A stretch of 64,000 nt of DNA from Schizophyllum amplum (lineage: Eukaryota > Basidiomycota > Agaricomycetes > Agaricales > Schizophyllaceae): assembly GCA_007026445.1 (NCBI GenBank), contig VDMD01000003.1, positions 744,001 to 808,000 of the forward strand, written 5' to 3'. Position 1 is the first letter of the stretch, and every line of letters starts with the position of its first letter. Position numbers and translations under genes: made by a program. Shown in pieces: positions 50,332 through 62,152 of the stretch. The notes under the pieces are model-generated. The model searched no databases. It worked only from the letters and a program-made list of their open reading frames with translations, and was not told the DNA's origin.

Positions 50332-51368
50332 CTACCTCGCCCGAATCTCCCTCCCCAAATACCGCGAAAAGAACTCGTCCAGCCACGAGAAAAACACCTC
50401 CTTATCCTCCGCGGACAGGTTCGCCCAATCGATGTCGTCAGGTTGAGCGGATGCGGTCGAGGACGCCGAGAACGCTGGACGTGAAGCTGACGAGGCTGAG
50501 AACGCCGATTTCGACGCTGAAAATGCTGCCCTTGGTGCTGGCGGCGGCGGCGGCGACTTAGCTGAGAACGCAGGCGACTGCGTCGTCGATGACGCAGAAA
50601 ACGCCGGCCTCAACGGTACCGCTACCTTCGGCGCCGGCGCTGCGAGCGGCGGTGGCGGAGGTGCAGGGGGCGGCGGAGGCGGAGGCGCCCCCGCATCCGG
50701 CCTCGACGTGCGATTCACAGGCGGTGGCCTGCTTGACTGATTCACCGAAGGCGGCGGCCCCGGGGCCGGACTCGCAGCAGGGCTCGGACTTGCAGCAGGG
50801 CTCGGCACCAGAGACGGCGTGCTGCGGCTAGGCAGCGGTGGTGCCCTCGGCGGCGGCAAGGGTGGTGCCAGAGCTCCGCCGGGTCGCGCTGGTGTCGGTC
50901 TCGGAGACGGGGATGCGGAGGCGGCTACAGACGACGTGCGTTTGGGCGGCGGAGGCGGTCTAGGTGCGGGCGGGGGCGGAGGGCCGCTGCTGCTTGAAGT
51001 CTGCCTGGCGGGCGGAGGCGGGGGTGGCGGCTTTCCGCTGTAGGGGTCCCAGTTTGTCTTCTTCATGGGTATGCTAAGGTTAGGCGGTGTTAGCGGGTCG
51101 GCCGGCATAACGGCGACGGGGCAGAAGGTAGACGAGGTGAGGGAGGTGATGGGAGATGATGATGACAGGATGATGGAGACAGTGAGGGAGATGGTGCATG
51201 AAGGAAGCTGGATAGCGGATGAATTTACCTTGTGTTACGATCCCGCGCATTCTTTGCGGCAGAGACACTGGCATCTTTGGCCTTGAGAGCCTTCTCTTTA
51301 AGGCTAGCGACTGGGATGATGCATGGTCAGTGGAGGGTAAAACATCAGGCGTAAAGCTTACAAGACAT
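50332..51368 (-). CDS. Proline-rich verprolin-like protein
   Basis: A probable cytoskeleton-associated scaffold; no exact family is recognised. Start MSF at 51368, an intron, then ASLKEKALKAKDASVSAAKN and ARDRNTS. A second intron joins IPMKKTNWDPYSGKPPPPPP. The middle is a long chain of polyproline runs with Arg/Ser, suited to SH3 or profilin binding. Then come five copies of an [AP]/S-A-F-S-A-[SK] motif (PAFSAS, PAFSAK, AAFSAS, SAFSAS, PAFSAS). The C-terminus is folded and conserved-looking, DDIDWANLSAEDKEVFFSWL then DEFFSRYLGREIRAR, stop 50332. Low complexity makes homology calls weak. The gene is divergent from the SURP-like gene with a 234-bp spacer. Confidence 0.65.
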
Positions 51369-51602
51369 GATCTACCCTCGTCGCTGGTTGAATACCTTGG
51401 CTGTCGAGCACGAAATCAGCACTGTGCAAGTTCAACTTCACGGTTATGAACAAGAGCTACTCTAGTACCGTGGGAACTGACGCAAGCTTCCCACGTGGGT
51501 GACGTTTTCCATTGTTTTCCCAGCTCCGCATCCCTCTGTCTTCAACGCTCGTCGAGTGCGCATCCACAAGCTCTGTGTTCTGTCTTCTTCATCTCATAAC
51601 TC

Positions 51603-52777
51603 ATGACTTACAAGAAGAGAAAACGGGAACAGCGTGACGAACCCGCTCCAGTTCTTCCGGATCTCACTCTCCATGTTCAAGCTCATGAAGCAGATGTAGT
51701 ATGTGGGCTCCAGGCAGAGCAGGCCTCGGCGTACTTGGAAGTGCAGAAGCGGGACGCAAATACAAGCCTCATACGCTGGGCGGCTTCGGGCTCGCAGACC
51801 GCATGGAAGGAGACGTCTCTGCACATTCATGACGAGGGAGACGATATGCCGGATCCAGAGACTGGGGAGGAGGACGTATGGGTAGACAGGTACGCAGCTT
51901 TGAATATAATGTCATTCCCCTAGCTCCTTGTGCTGTGATGCGCGTGCGTTTACCCGGATTCTGTACAACTTCTGCTGCAGCCTTTGCCTTGGGCGCTGGA
52001 TGAGATTCGAAGTCTACACTTTTCTCTCGATCCCCTTGTATCACGCTCAGCGAACTCTCACAGATACGACGCACGTCTGCTTCTGGACTCGGTCCCCACC
52101 TTCGATCATGAGCCGCCTGACTTGCCATCTGGAGGCTGGTCTAATCTCCCTGAAGACGCCGAAGACCTGTTCTACTTCGCACCTGACGAGATCGAAGAGT
52201 ACAGGCGCGAGAAGCGCCGGCGAACTATAGAACAAGACCGTGAAGAAAGGGTCAAAGCACGCAGGGCAGAGGACGGAGAGGAAGAAGACGAAGATCCTTG
52301 GGGTGGGAGCGACGAAGAGGTGCGTGACCGTCCTTTCGGGCAACGGAGTCACCTTCTGACCACAAAGCAAATCAGCCCGACGACGTACAGTCACAACTCA
52401 TGCACAAAACCGCCAAGCACGTCGCTTCCTCACCGAACCCCGCGCAGCTGGAGATGCGTATCCTTGCGAACTTCGGCGGAGACAAAAAGTTCGCCTTTCT
52501 TCGAGGGCGGTGGTCCCGTGCTTGGGCAAATGCCCGACGCCTGGCACGTCAAGAACAGGACCAAGCCGAAAACCCGACACCCGTTACACTCGGAGGCTTG
52601 GGTGATTACGGAGACAGCGACGATGATTCCGACCAGGAGCCCTCTCCTCCAGAACCTATCCCTCCTGCCAAGCCTGCGGTGAACGAAACTGGATCAGAAG
52701 AAATCAAGGCAGCACGTCGTGCGAAGCTGAAAGAATGGGCGGAACAGCGGCGACGGGAGAAGCAAGCGACTTCGTAG
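51603..52777 (+). CDS. Nuclear protein with SURP-like segment
   Basis: Not firmly recognised. It starts at 51603 (MTYKKRKREQRDEPAPVLPD) with a basic, nuclear-localisation-like N-terminus. After introns it reads YDARLLLDSVPTFDHEPPDL and EDLFYFAPDEIEEYRREKRR with a long charged helix rich in Arg and Glu. The next exon, HKTAKHVASSPNPAQLEMRI then LANFGGDKKFAFLRGRWSRA, resembles a SURP domain (TA..V, E..I, N....F.FL), a module found in splicing factors. The tail is acidic (DYGDSDDDSDQEPSPPEPIP), ending in a basic helix (RRAKLKEWAEQRRREKQATS) at 52777. It could also be compared with CCDC97-type proteins. A role in RNA processing is an inference from the SURP-like segment. Confidence 0.6.
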
Positions 52778-54193
52778 TACTCGGCGAGTAAAGTAAACCC
52801 CCATGGCTGTCTTCATCTTCTGTAAACCCGTTCTTACGTCCGTTTGCACGATCCATCATCCCAGTCCATCAACGTATCTATCGCCCTCGTCAAAAGTCGT
52901 TAACTTATCATCATCTACTTACGCTACCGTCTCGCGAAGGCGGTGCGCCCAAAAGATACGGTTCAGTGAGTGTCGAGAAGGAATTGGACATGCAGCAGGT
53001 CACAGGTGAGCATCGTGTTCAGTCTGGCTGCTTAGCTCGCGCAGATGTTACACTATGCGATGCGCCAGGTTTGTACAAGCCTGCGAACAGATGGCGAGGA
53101 AAGATGAGGGATACGGACGTCTCCGAGCTATCCCTTGCGGCCTTTGTCCTGTCGATGTGTGGGCCCTCCGATATGATCGCTGGTTTTGAGGGCTAGCAGG
53201 CTACGGACTGCATTACCAAGCCGACGATACCACCCGTCGTTCAAGTTTTTGCGCCAGAGTCCAGAGGTCTGGCTCTCGGACGTCCGGGACTGCAATTGCA
53301 ACTCATCTATCATCCTAGCTTCTCGAATTTCACCCAGTACTGTTGACAGGCGGAATTTCAGCGCAGCGTTCAGCACCGAGCGCCATGCCATGCCCGTCTA
53401 GGTTTCTCTGACCCTGCAAAGCGTTAAGTGTGTATGTATGTATAGCATTTCGCTCAGCAGGCGGGCCTTCGACGCATTTTATTCACACCTAGACCTTCGT
53501 TAAAACGTACGCCAGGCTCCTTTCTCTATTCAGCTCATCACCTCACTAATGCCGTTGATTCAGTCAGCACAGCGCGCAATCAGCTGCACTGAGCGAACCT
53601 CAGCTAGTAGATTTTCGGAAGGCGTCACGTTCCGTGGGCGCTTGCGCCCAGGATGCCCGCCCGGGGAATGCCGTCGCAAGCGAGGTATCACTTCCCACCG
53701 TGAGACGCGCCGCGCTTCGCGTGCGGGCACCGTGCACATACGCGCCCCCACCCCATCCCCCTCGTCAGGAGAGAGCGCATCGACGGGGGTCACTTGACGC
53801 CTCGCGCCGTCCATGATCCGGGGGGAAGGCTCGTCGCCTCGCGCCGGCCTTCTTCGCGCTCCACCCCACGCTCCAAGGGTCAGTGGCCCGGCTGGGCCTG
53901 GCAATAGTCGCTCAGTCGCCAACCCGCAAGCTATCGTCCTACCCTGCGCCGCGCCTGCCCTTGCCGAGCACTTCCACTCCGAGGGCGCGGGGGAGCGCGT
54001 CCGGGCTGGGGCGAGCTGGGGCCCCATATCAGCCCATATCCTGGTTGTCGCGGGGGCAACGGGCCAGGGCAGCGCTTCCTTATCAAGCTAGCGCGATCAG
54101 GATCGCGGGCGCTTCTGGCAGGCTCTCGTCACCCGTGGCTGGGATGCTATGTTTACCAGGCACTACGCCTGATGCGGTATGTGCAGGCGCGCA
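52778..54193. other. GC-rich region of 1.4 kb without supported gene
   Basis: From about 53560 to 54060 the sequence is very rich in CG and CCC/GGG, and long frames stay open on both strands mainly because stop codons are rare at this composition. None has a recognisable motif. The last part is the promoter of the small Cys-rich gene. Confidence 0.45.
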
Positions 54194-54199
54194 TATAAA
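54194..54199 (+). promoter_or_regulatory. TATA box of the small Cys-rich gene
   Basis: TATAAA in GCATATAAAGG, 140 bp upstream of the ATG at 54334. The leader between them is CA/CT-rich, as in active fungal promoters. Confidence 0.55.
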
Positions 54200-54333
54200 G
54201 GCGCCAGGCTGCGCGGCTGGGCTTCCTGCATCTCGCATCGTATCACCCACCACCACTGCGCTCTGCCTCACTCGCTTCGCGAAGCAAAAGCCCTCTTCTT
54301 GCATTCACCCGTTATACAAAGCTGCATCGAAAC

Positions 54334-54480
54334 ATGACGCATTCTTCCTCATCGTCCGCCGCGCCTATACGCCCTGCCCGCCGGGAGGCCGTCGACCACC
54401 CGCCATGCTCAGAGAGCACAGCGCAGTGCTGCCACTGCGGCATGCGTAATGAGCACTCGCCCAACTGTCCGTTCAAATAA
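54334..54480 (+). CDS. 48-residue Cys-rich protein with CCHC-type knuckle
   Basis: A short intronless frame from ATG 54334 to TAA 54478-54480. The N-terminal half is Ser/Ala/Arg-rich (MTHSSSSSAAPIRPARREAV). The C-terminal third is CCHCGMRNEHSPNCPFK, in which C-x2-C-x5-H-x3-C could bind one zinc ion. There is no signal peptide, so an intracellular protein is likely. Support comes from a TATA box at the right distance, a pyrimidine/CA-rich leader and the compact zinc motif at the end. The nearest neighbours are the SURP-like gene upstream and the enoyl-CoA hydratase downstream. No named family is known to me. It could be a chance frame. Confidence 0.5.
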   Translation: MTHSSSSSAAPIRPARREAVDHPPCSESTAQCCHCGMRNEHSPNCPFK

Positions 54481-55167
54481 CGTGGATCGTGGTGCGTTGG
54501 CTTCCCTGACCCTTTCTTTCACTCATTGACTGGTCATCCTTTGTTCTCAGCACCCATGCCGCCATGAGACCTACCGATCGCGACCTTTCACACTCACACG
54601 CCACCACCGTCATCATGAGGATGCCACCGCTATGACGGACACCTCGCCCCTGTACTACCACCACACTTGTACACTGTATAACCATCCCATCGCGTCCTTG
54701 TCATACATACCCTACGCCTGCTGGTCCTAGATAGGGAATCTGCGTCGTCCTGATGCTAGTATATAATCGCCTCGTCCCATCTTCGCCTTTGTCTTATCGA
54801 TCTTGCGTGCACGGATCCTGCACAGGCGTCCTCGGCTACACATACCGGTCGCATACTTCTTATTCGTCCAAAATGCTATGTATATATTCTTTGTGGAGTC
54901 GATAACGTCGAAATCCTTCGATTCGCGTCGTGGGGAACGCGCAGCCTGGCAGCAGGTCCTCACAAGGCTGGGGAACGTACCGGGATCAGGACAATAGCTC
55001 GATGAGAGATCATGAGCGTGTGATGGCGAAGGCAGGCGCCTGCACCGCTTTGTTACGAAGCGGTAGACGCGGTTTCGGTCCGAGCAAATGTGCGACTGGC
55101 GTGAGTGGCTTGTGAGAGGGGACGCTAACATAGCGACCTTCGGTGTGACGTCGGGCTGGTACATACA
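54481..55167. other. Intergenic region, no gene seen
   Basis: This is the 3' flank of the small gene and of the minus-strand hydratase gene. Open frames are short and motif-free. Confidence 0.45.
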
Positions 55168-56386
55168 CTACAGCTTCGCAGGATTTCCCCACTTGGGCGA
55201 CCGTTTCTGTGTTTCGCGAGTCAGCAGTCTGACCTATCTGGGCGGTCTTGCTAATCGTCCGCACCTCGGAAAAAGCGCGAAGGCCTTCCTGCCAGTTTTC
55301 GTCAGCAGCCTGCGTAATCTGCATAGCTCAAGGACGCGCCGAACCTTGATATTGTCGCCCTTGAACACACGTGTAGTCTCCGGTACCCAGGTATGTTGCA
55401 AGTAAGCGTCCTCGAGGCCGAGGTTCTGCGCCATCAGCAGGCCGCGCTTGGTACTCTGCACGGCTTCCGGAGAGTTCTGAGTCAGATCTCGCGCAAGCTG
55501 CACTGCTGCTGACACCACGTCGGCAGCCGGGACGACGACGTTAACACTGCCGACATGCAAAGTCAGCTCGCGCCTTAGCAGAAAGTGACCCTGCTTACAA
55601 GCCGAACCTCCCGCGCGCATCTTCCGCAGTGATCGTCTTCCCCAGTAGGAGGAGCTCTGCAGCCAACTACGCACGCGCAGCTGCGTTAGCGTGGTCCTTG
55701 TACGCGATAATCGAACATGCCTGATGTCCAACAAACCGCTCAACCCGTGCAATACCTGCCGTGTCCCGTTGGTATACATAGACCCCTTGGTTCGCTGCCA
55801 AATCGGCGCCGAACGTACCTCCTGCTGCGGCAATGACGCCCCGTTTGACCTCCGGTAGCGCGAATTTGGCGTCCTGCCCTGCCACCACGAGATCGCAGTT
55901 GAGTACGATCTCTGTACCTCCTCCGTACGCGCCGCCGTTTACGGCGGCGATCATGGGTTTGCGGCTCTGGCGTCGGGATATGCTTCCGAAGCCGTATGTG
56001 TCCGCGGTGAGGCGGGCCTGTTCGCTTGACTCGCCGCTCTGCTGGTGCTTATTCCACCTAGTTGGATTTATGAGATACGCATAGCTTTAGTGAAGGTGGG
56101 CTCACGCGATGAGATCGGCCCCAGCACAGAAGATACGGCCGGCGCCGGTGAAGACAACTACCCTGCGCGCCGAAGGAGTAAGGTGGAAGTAGATGGACGC
56201 GAGCGCAGTGCATGCGCACCAGAGGTCCGCCTTTTCCTCGAACCAGTCGAGGATATGCTGCAATTCGTCCGTCATCTCGGGGGTCATCGCATTGAGGGCC
56301 TTAGGGCGGTTGAAGGTCACGAGAAGAACATGCTCAGCTGGGAAGCTAGCGAGAAGCTGCGAATACGCCTTGGGGGAAGAAGCCAT
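55168..56386 (-). CDS. Enoyl-CoA hydratase/isomerase with peroxisomal targeting signal
   Basis: A crotonase-fold enzyme acting on enoyl-CoA thioesters, probably in peroxisomal beta-oxidation. It starts at 56386 ([20 protein letters not shown]) with [20 protein letters not shown]. Then come [20 protein letters not shown] (oxyanion-hole CAGADL), [20 protein letters not shown] with the catalytic-region [25 protein letters not shown] and [18 protein letters not shown], followed by [20 protein letters not shown]. The last two joins use introns with donors GTGTTC and GTGCGG and give [23 protein letters not shown], stop 55168. The C-terminal AKL fits a type-1 peroxisomal signal. The ATG lies 273 bp from that of ATP23 on the other strand. 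Confidence 0.85.
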
Positions 56387-56659
56387 TCAAAGATACAAGA
56401 CGAAGTATAATTATGTGCGCAAGGGGATGAGGGGCGGTTGAAAAGATGAGAGCAAGAACCAACCCCATGGTTGGACTTGTTGGCAACGTGACCGTGTGCC
56501 GATTCGGATCGGAAGAGCGCGCCACGAGTTTTTAGAGCCCGGCCCGCACCTTGCCGGATCCCTTCACGGTCACCCGACGCGCGCGTCCTCGTCTTGGGCG
56601 TCTATCGACTTCAACGAGCTGCTTTTCATCTCTGAACTTCAAGTTCCTGGATATTCGAA

Positions 56660-57561
56660 ATGTCTAACTCACCAACAAAAACCCCGCCCACGCCGGACGC
56701 GACGACACCTCCACCAGACCTCTCTGAGCTCTCAGCTTTTGAAAGATGGCGGAGAACAATGTCGTATGTGACGGGGATAGGCATGTCTGAGGAGGAGAGG
56801 CAGTTGGTGACGACACAAATACACTTGAAGCGGTGCGAGGAACGCAAATACCATCTCATGCAATCTAGTCAGTCCGTGCGCCCACCTACTGTTGTCCCAG
56901 TCCCGCGTCTGACACGTCTGCAGGTCCCGGTGTAGTCTTCATGCTCAAGCAACTGAAGCTGGCCGGCTGTGAAATGCCCGAGAACAACTTTGTCTGCGTA
57001 CCCTGCGAAGGCGATGACCGTGCTGGCGGCTACCGCCCTTCCATAGGCGCGATCGTGCTATGCGCGGGGCACATATACAGCAAGGACCATCAAGAGCACA
57101 CCATGATGCACGAGATGATACACATGTTCGACGAGTGCCGCTTCAAGATGGACTGGAGCAATCTTCGGCATCACGCATGTACAGAGGTGCGCAAATCCCC
57201 CAACGTCGCGGCTCCTGCTGTCTGACGTCCGCCCGATAGATCCGCGCAAATAGCTTGAGCGGAGATTGCAGATACACCAGCGAACTGCAACGTATGAACT
57301 TCAGCTTCACGAAGAACCATCAGGTCCGGTCACTCCCCCATTTATTTGCAGCCTATCTAACGACCTTCCCTAGGCCTGCGTCCGTGAACGAGCCATCATG
57401 TCCGTATCGCAAAATAAGAGTTGCCCAGACATGGAGACCGCCAGGCGCGCTGTAAACGAAGTATTTGACAGCTGCTTCGCGGATACACGACCGTTCGACG
57501 AGGTGCGTTGTATATTGGCGTCTGCGTAGGACTCAGTCTGACGTCTGTCCAGATATATTAG
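56660..57561 (+). CDS. ATP23: Mitochondrial inner-membrane metalloprotease ATP23
   Basis: An intermembrane-space zinc protease that processes ATP synthase subunit 6 and helps its assembly. It starts at 56660 (MSNSPTKTPPTPDATTPPPD) with AFERWRRTMSYVTGIGMSEE. Exons then give KRCEERKYHLMQSS, GVVFMLKQLKLAGCEMPENN, FVCVPCEGDDRAGGYRPSIG, and the zinc motif MMHEMIHMFDECRFKMDWSN (HEMIH) with LRHHACTE. Next are IRANSLSGDCRYTSELQRMN, FSFTKNHQ|ACVRERAIMS and FDSCFADTRPFDE. The last exon has two codons (IY) and a stop at 57561. Several conserved Cys, likely disulfide-bonded in the intermembrane space, are present. The length of about 230 matches the family. Confidence 0.92.
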
Positions 57562-57902
57562 ACGTGCCCGCATCTTATAGTACTACATATCATACAACCC
57601 CCACTCCACCCTAATTGACAAGGACCACCATCTGACCATATTCGTAACACAGCGTACCCTGCGCTGGCCTGCACAAGGCTTAGGGTGTGTTTGTTTGGTC
57701 GATTTATTTGGTCGTTTCCGCGCAGCATCCGCGTCATGGCAATGTCCCCGTTCGGATTCCCGACGCATGAATCAATATGCAGCGATCAACGTATACGAGT
57801 GGTCGGTGGGATCGTGTCCTGAATACGAGTACAAATTACATGTTACCGAGTATGAGAAAGCAGTCCTGAAGCTTGCAAGTCCTTCTCTGTCTCATCTGAC
57901 CC
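57562..57902. other. Convergent 3' region between ATP23 and Argonaute
   Basis: The 3' flanks of both genes meet here. Nothing else is seen. Confidence 0.5.
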
Positions 57903-60900
57903 TCAGATGTAGAACATCGAGTCCTTCACGTTTGGATGAACCTGCGGGTTTCAAATTTTATGAGCAAGTGTCCCAGCGGCAGCGAAAGAGTACAAACCCC
58001 CTGGCCCCAAGCTTGCCGCGCACGCTGGTAGACGCGCTGGGCCGCCTCCTCGCGACTCAGCCTCGTCCCGGCCGACTCGCTCCCCGCCCGGCTCGGATCG
58101 CCGAAGAACTCGTTCAGGTAGAATCTTCCGCGCTCGCAGCACAGGTCCGCATAGTACGCTGCAGGGATTAGACTGACGGCCTGCGCAGGGTGCTCCGTTA
58201 GCGTCGATAACTGCTCGAATTTGACGTGACGTACCTTGGTTGCCCTCGCATACAGGTAGCTCTGCGTGTGCGCGCCCTGCTGCAGCTCATCCGCACCGAG
58301 TCCATTCTCGTCGTAGATGACGGTGTAGTGCGTTGGGCGGACCTGCCCTTGGAGCCCGTTGTGCGCTTGTAGGTAGAAGTCGTAGTCGAAGACGCCCGTG
58401 ATGCCCTTGTCTACGACGGTCCCCGGCTTGGTGTTCCCGTTTTTCGCGGCGAACTGTGAGTCGGTCGGATAGAACCTGCAGGAAGAGGAAGGGGTGGCGT
58501 GAGTCAGGAGGACGGCCAGTGCAGATGTATCGCACCTCGCGTGGTGGCGCTTGCCGCAGATGATGATGGAGAGGCGCGGCTCGTACTTCTTGCGCTTGGC
58601 GGTAGCGAAGCGCTTGAAGGCGTCGCGGATCTGCTCGAGCTCTTCCATGAGAACGATGTCGAATTGACCCTGCATGGCTACATTAGTTTGGTAGGAGTTA
58701 TCACAAGCACATAGACTGACCTCCGACACGCCATCCCTGAAGACGAACACGCGCTCCGGCAGCGCACCCTTGTTGGCCTTCTCGTACATTTGCAAGCGCT
58801 CGACAAGCATGTCACGTAGTTCGTCGACCATCTGCAAAGGATAGTGAGCACGACATTCCCGCTCTTCATAAAACAAATATACTCACTTCCTTGTTCCTCG
58901 CAGACTGTTGAAGCCGCATGCTTGCTGGAAACTGCACGAAGTGGTCGTCCACGCTCGCGACGACGGCAGCGATAGACGGCGTCCCCTCCTGGCTTCCGGG
59001 ACCGGCGTGAGTGACGTCCACTCCTACCATCATGGTCTTCTTCTTGGTTAGCCACTGCATTGCCGCCTGATCCAGCTAGCAAGAGAAGGAAGTCAGTACA
59101 ATGCTACATTTCGAAGACAACAAAAACTCACCAGATGATTGACGCCGCCCAGCTTCACATTGACTTTCAAGGCGATGTTGGAGAAGATCTGATCTTGCTT
59201 GCGCTCGTCCTCGATCTTGCTACGATGCATGCATATTGTCCTGATCCCGACATCTACGTCGCCGATTCGCTGCAGAATGGTCAGTCCCTTTGAATCATTA
59301 TCAAAGAAATCTGCAGCGCACCTTAATCGCCGGATAGATATAGTGGTCTCGGTGACGAAGAAGAATCAGGACGAAGTCGAACTTCGAAGTAGCAGCGCCA
59401 CGGAACGTCTCCATCAGGATACCTATGGCTCTTGCACGGTCTGCCGGAAGAGCAACATCCTTGAAGACCGGCTTCTGGTTCGGTAGCACTATCCCGCTCT
59501 TCGTACACTTCTCGTGGAACTTGCGCATCGTTAGTTCCACCAGCTGCTGCTCTCCCACGCGCTCCTGGGGCGACATCATCGACGGTGGCCGGTCCCGCGC
59601 ATTCTCGTCGTACACGACGAGCACAGCGTAGCGCTGCGCTTGTGCGCCGCGCGTGAGCTTGACGTCAAGGATGTTCCAGCTGCCATCGCGCGCGTTTAGC
59701 CGGTTCGTGCGATAAGCGATGGCGGGCGGGGGCAGCATCCTGCCTGGTATAACACCCATATTCGGGTCGACCTCAATGCCGAATCCGGCAGGCGTTCCTT
59801 GGCCTGGCGGAGAGAGACCGAGCTGTGGTAGGCCGCGGTTGACGATGGTGGATGCATTCTCGTAGGGGGGCCGACACGCGTACTTGATCATTTCCGCGGT
59901 ATCGAGGTCAGAGAGCTTCCCGCGGAAGGGCTGTTTTGGGTCGATTGTACACAGTTCGGCCGGTACCCACTCAGGTTCGCGCCGCTGCATCGCAGACACG
60001 TCCACAACAGGCAGGTTGTCCGCACGACGAAGGCGGACATTGTACTCTGTGGACGAACATCAGCCATGCTCATCATTGCCTGTGAGTCGTACGTACTGCG
60101 TTTGAAGTAGTCGGCTACAGAAACCTTGCCGCCGAGCTCCTCACAGTTGAAGAAGGTCTGGGCTGCGGAGCGGGACCCGATAGCTTTGAGCTTTTTGCGT
60201 TTCTTGTAGCCGAGATAGGTCGTCGTGACTTGAATGCTCTTCACGAGCGACGGAGGAACGCGGGGAATGGCACCCTTGGACATGTTGCCGAATTTATCAA
60301 GCAGATCCTCGAGTCGGCCGGCCTGAACGAAGGCGGTCATACAGACATTGCTGCAGGGAGGTGAGTATCATAGGCTCTGCCGCGGGACATTCTAACTTAC
60401 ACATTCACGTGTAGCTGGTTGAGCGCAGGTCGCACAGACAAGAAGTAGCCTCGCATGATCTCGAGCCCTGGCGTCGCTAAATGCATCGGCCGCTCGTTGG
60501 GTTCGCTGAAGAAATATTTGTTCTGCCCAACGCGAGTGCCGTTTCGGCTGGCGTGAGCCTGAAGTATAAGGTTGACCGTTGAGTTCACGACATTGGGATT
60601 GTAGTCGCGATGGTCCCCTGCACCTGAAAGGTACCTATGGAAATCGTAAGTCAGTGAACACGGCCACACTGTTGGTGTCGAAGCTTGCCTGGCCATTCCC
60701 GCGAGTTCTATGTCTCCCTTGTAAGTGATGGTGACGGCGTACGTCGTCGCATTCTGCCTCGGTTGGTCGTCTCCCACCTCTACGAAGGGAAACGTTACTG
60801 TCAACGGTTGCGGCAGCCTACGCGACGCAACCAGCCGTGTCGAGCGGTCGTGCGCAATGTACGGTAGCCATGGTTGGATTGCGGGTTGCCGCTCGAGCAA

Positions 60901-61332
60901 CTCGATGATCCGGAACTTGAGCTTGTTGATAGACTGTTGAGGCGCCACACTCAGCTCGTACTCATAGAATGGACCCTTGGGCAGTCGAACGGCGAAGAAG
61001 TTGGCACGAAGGCTTATCGGAGTGCCGAGTGTGCCGTAACCGGGACGCAGTGGACGGCGCGGGTCGACTTTGAGTGACTTGAGAGATCGGATGAGTTGGT
61101 CGTGGGCTGCGTCCAGACGAGGGGGTACGACAGCTGATCCGGGACTGTAGACCTGGAATTGAGGTGCTTGTGCACCACGTCCACGACCTCCAGGGCCTGG
61201 TCCGCCACGAGGAGGCCCGCCGCCGCCTCGCCCATCGCCACGTCCGCGAAAGCCGCCACCTCCTCCGCCTCCTGGAGGGCCACCTCTGGGGCCGCCTCGT
61301 TGACCACCGCGTTGGCTGCCTCTCGAGCTCAT
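57903..61332 (-). CDS. AGO: Argonaute
   Basis: The small-RNA-guided effector of RNA silencing. It starts at 61332 with a Gly/Arg-rich N-terminus (SRGSQRGGQRGGPRGG, FRGRGDGRGGGG). Next are the N and L1 regions (TPISLRANFFAVRLPKGPFY, NKYFFSEPN) and the PAZ region (YFKR..TYDSQ, VPAELCTIDPKQPFRGKLSD). The MID part includes PDRARA-like KDVALPADRARAIGILMETF. The PIWI domain has KLGGVNHLLD, VGVDVTHAGPGSQEGTPSIA (first Asp), EMVDELRDMLVERL (candidate Glu finger), RVFVFRDGVSEGQFDIVLME (second Asp) and RPTHYTVIYDENGLGADELQ. The fourth position lies in SLIPAAYYADLCCERGRFYL, where Asp replaces His. The C-terminus VHPNVKDSMFYI, stop 57903, is the usual Argonaute end. About ten introns, roughly 950 residues. 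Confidence 0.93.
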
Positions 61333-62152
61333 GTTGACTCGACGGTAAGACGCAAGTTGGAGACAAGACGGAGATTCCCATGATGATGGGTATTTATGTG
61401 GGCGCTTAACTGGTGGCTATGTCTGGCAGTCCCGTGCACGTCGATGACTCGTTTTCCTACTTAGTACATCTCGTACGTCAACTGTACAGCCAGCGCCATG
61501 GAAGTCAACATGCATACCTCGCTCTTTGTGTATTGCATGGAGTGCGCCCCGGTATCAAAGGGAAGACTGACCAGAGACTGTCGGTTGTAGCTTGCTGTCG
61601 ATTGGAATTAACTGAGAGACTGTGGGCGCCAAATCACATTATCGCTGAAGCCACTCTCAAGGAGTGCTATCATGGGCTGGAGACAAACCCTTCTTACAAG
61701 CGAGCTATCGGACGCGCTTTACTGAAGTTAAGTTGAGTAAAGTCCTGACCAACTGCCAGTAGTAGCCAGGCCCCGCGCTTCGGACTTTGCCGTTAGCACA
61801 TCACAGCTCAAGCGCTCAACGTAACAATCAACTTGGTTCAAACGTTGACTCATGAGTGAGCAGTGAACAGAAAGCTGATCTCTACACGATGCTCCTACAT
61901 ACATAAGGATACATATGGTCGTTGCCACAGCAGCTTACAGATAAACATCGAAACACTGGTAGTGAGGGTACATACAACAGCGACGGCAAGGTTTATGCCA
62001 CAACGCGCTCTTCTGGGCTTTGTACGACAAGCGTGAGTATGGCGACCTGAGCGGCGCGGAAGAGCAGCGGTAGCTGCGGTCTCTCGTCGAGTCGTCTGCA
62101 GGAGTTGAATGGCATGTCGGCAGGTGATGCCGATGAGTGGATTTTTAAGGAC
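61333..62152. other. Intergenic region between Argonaute and the right-end gene
   Basis: This includes the Argonaute promoter, with an ATAAATA on the minus strand about 57 bp upstream of its ATG. A 107-codon plus-strand frame (61413-61736) has no known motif. Confidence 0.45.

Noticed and set aside
53560..54027. 155-codon minus-strand frame in the GC-rich region
   Set aside because: Stop codons are rare at this composition, several frames are open at once, and none has a recognisable domain.
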